Source: Aphodosoma sp044433285 (GTDB lineage: Bacteria; Bacteroidota; Bacteroidia; Bacteroidales; Paludibacteraceae). Taken from it: a stretch of 15,291 bases of DNA. The notes beneath the pieces are model-generated. The model had not been told where the DNA came from, ran no database searches, and was given only the letters and a program-made list of their open reading frames with translations. A program made the translations under genes and the position numbers. How positions within the stretch are numbered: position 1 is the first letter of the stretch; each line of letters begins with the position of its first letter. Below are positions 15,266 to 15,291 of this stretch, in pieces. Location of the stretch: contig JAWXTU010000056.1 in assembly GCA_044433285.1 (NCBI GenBank), positions 1 through 15,291 on the forward strand, in the 5' to 3' direction.

Positions 15266-15291
15266 ATGGCAGAAGAATTAGAACAAGATGT
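15266..15291 (+). CDS. 5' end of a gene, cut by the window edge
   Basis: ATG 15266 opens MAEELEQDV and continues past the window end. The frame is open upstream to 15206 and also contains ATG 15212, which would add a hydrophobic 18-residue lead; 15266 is preferred because the promoter candidate at 15199-15226 would lie inside the longer version. Eight or nine residues are too few to name a product. It is divergent from the zinc-ribbon/Hc1 gene, and the two share the 184-base region 15082-15265. Confidence 0.5.

Noticed and set aside
1..15291. CRISPR array, tRNA/rRNA genes, transposase or integrase
   Set aside because: No regularly spaced direct repeats of CRISPR size, no recognisable RNA gene, and no mobile-element protein motifs were seen on either strand.

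Overview
The window reads as the back half of a surface polysaccharide (capsule or exopolysaccharide) locus followed by the edge of a different region, most likely from a member of the Bacteroidales. Supporting signs are mostly weak Shine-Dalgarno sequences, several TAnnTTTG-type promoter candidates, and a histone-H1-like (Hc1) protein of the kind known from Bacteroidetes. A Wzy-type polymerase and WcaF-like, Gmd and Fcl proteins sit in one operon. I cannot name a genus from the sequence alone.

Layout. Bases 1-221 hold the 3' end of an upstream, probably membrane-associated gene whose reading frame looks broken. From 221 to 9855 there is a tight, AT-rich run on the + strand: four GT-B-type glycosyltransferases, a Wzy-like polymerase, two more GT4 enzymes, a WcaF-like hexapeptide acetyltransferase and a GT2 glycosyltransferase. 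From 9865 to 13220 follow gmd, fcl and manC, visibly richer in G+C, which supply GDP-mannose and GDP-L-fucose. A CpsB/YwqE-type PHP phosphatase (13221-13937), a 43-residue single-span membrane protein (13934-14065) and a VanZ-like membrane protein (14043-14447) close the operon. Many junctions overlap (TAATG or ATGA), so the whole set is probably one translationally coupled transcript.

A hairpin at 14497-14511 separates this operon from a convergent minus-strand gene (14539-15081). That gene encodes an unusual protein: an N-terminal four-cysteine zinc ribbon, a basic middle part, and a C-terminal domain that looks like a complete Bacteroidetes Hc1/histone-H1-like protein. The intergenic region upstream of it (15082-15265) carries four tandem 10-bp repeats flanked by two related inverted repeats, and a new + strand gene starts at about 15266 and runs off the window.

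How the genes work together: ManC makes GDP-mannose, and Gmd plus Fcl convert part of it to GDP-L-fucose. The seven glycosyltransferases build a lipid-linked repeat unit, the WcaF-like enzyme probably acetylates a sugar, and the Wzy-like protein polymerises the units. The PHP phosphatase probably tunes chain length or export by dephosphorylating a tyrosine kinase encoded elsewhere. The flippase, initiating transferase, export proteins and kinase are not in this window. The most unusual items are the zinc-ribbon/Hc1 protein and the phased repeat array in front of it.
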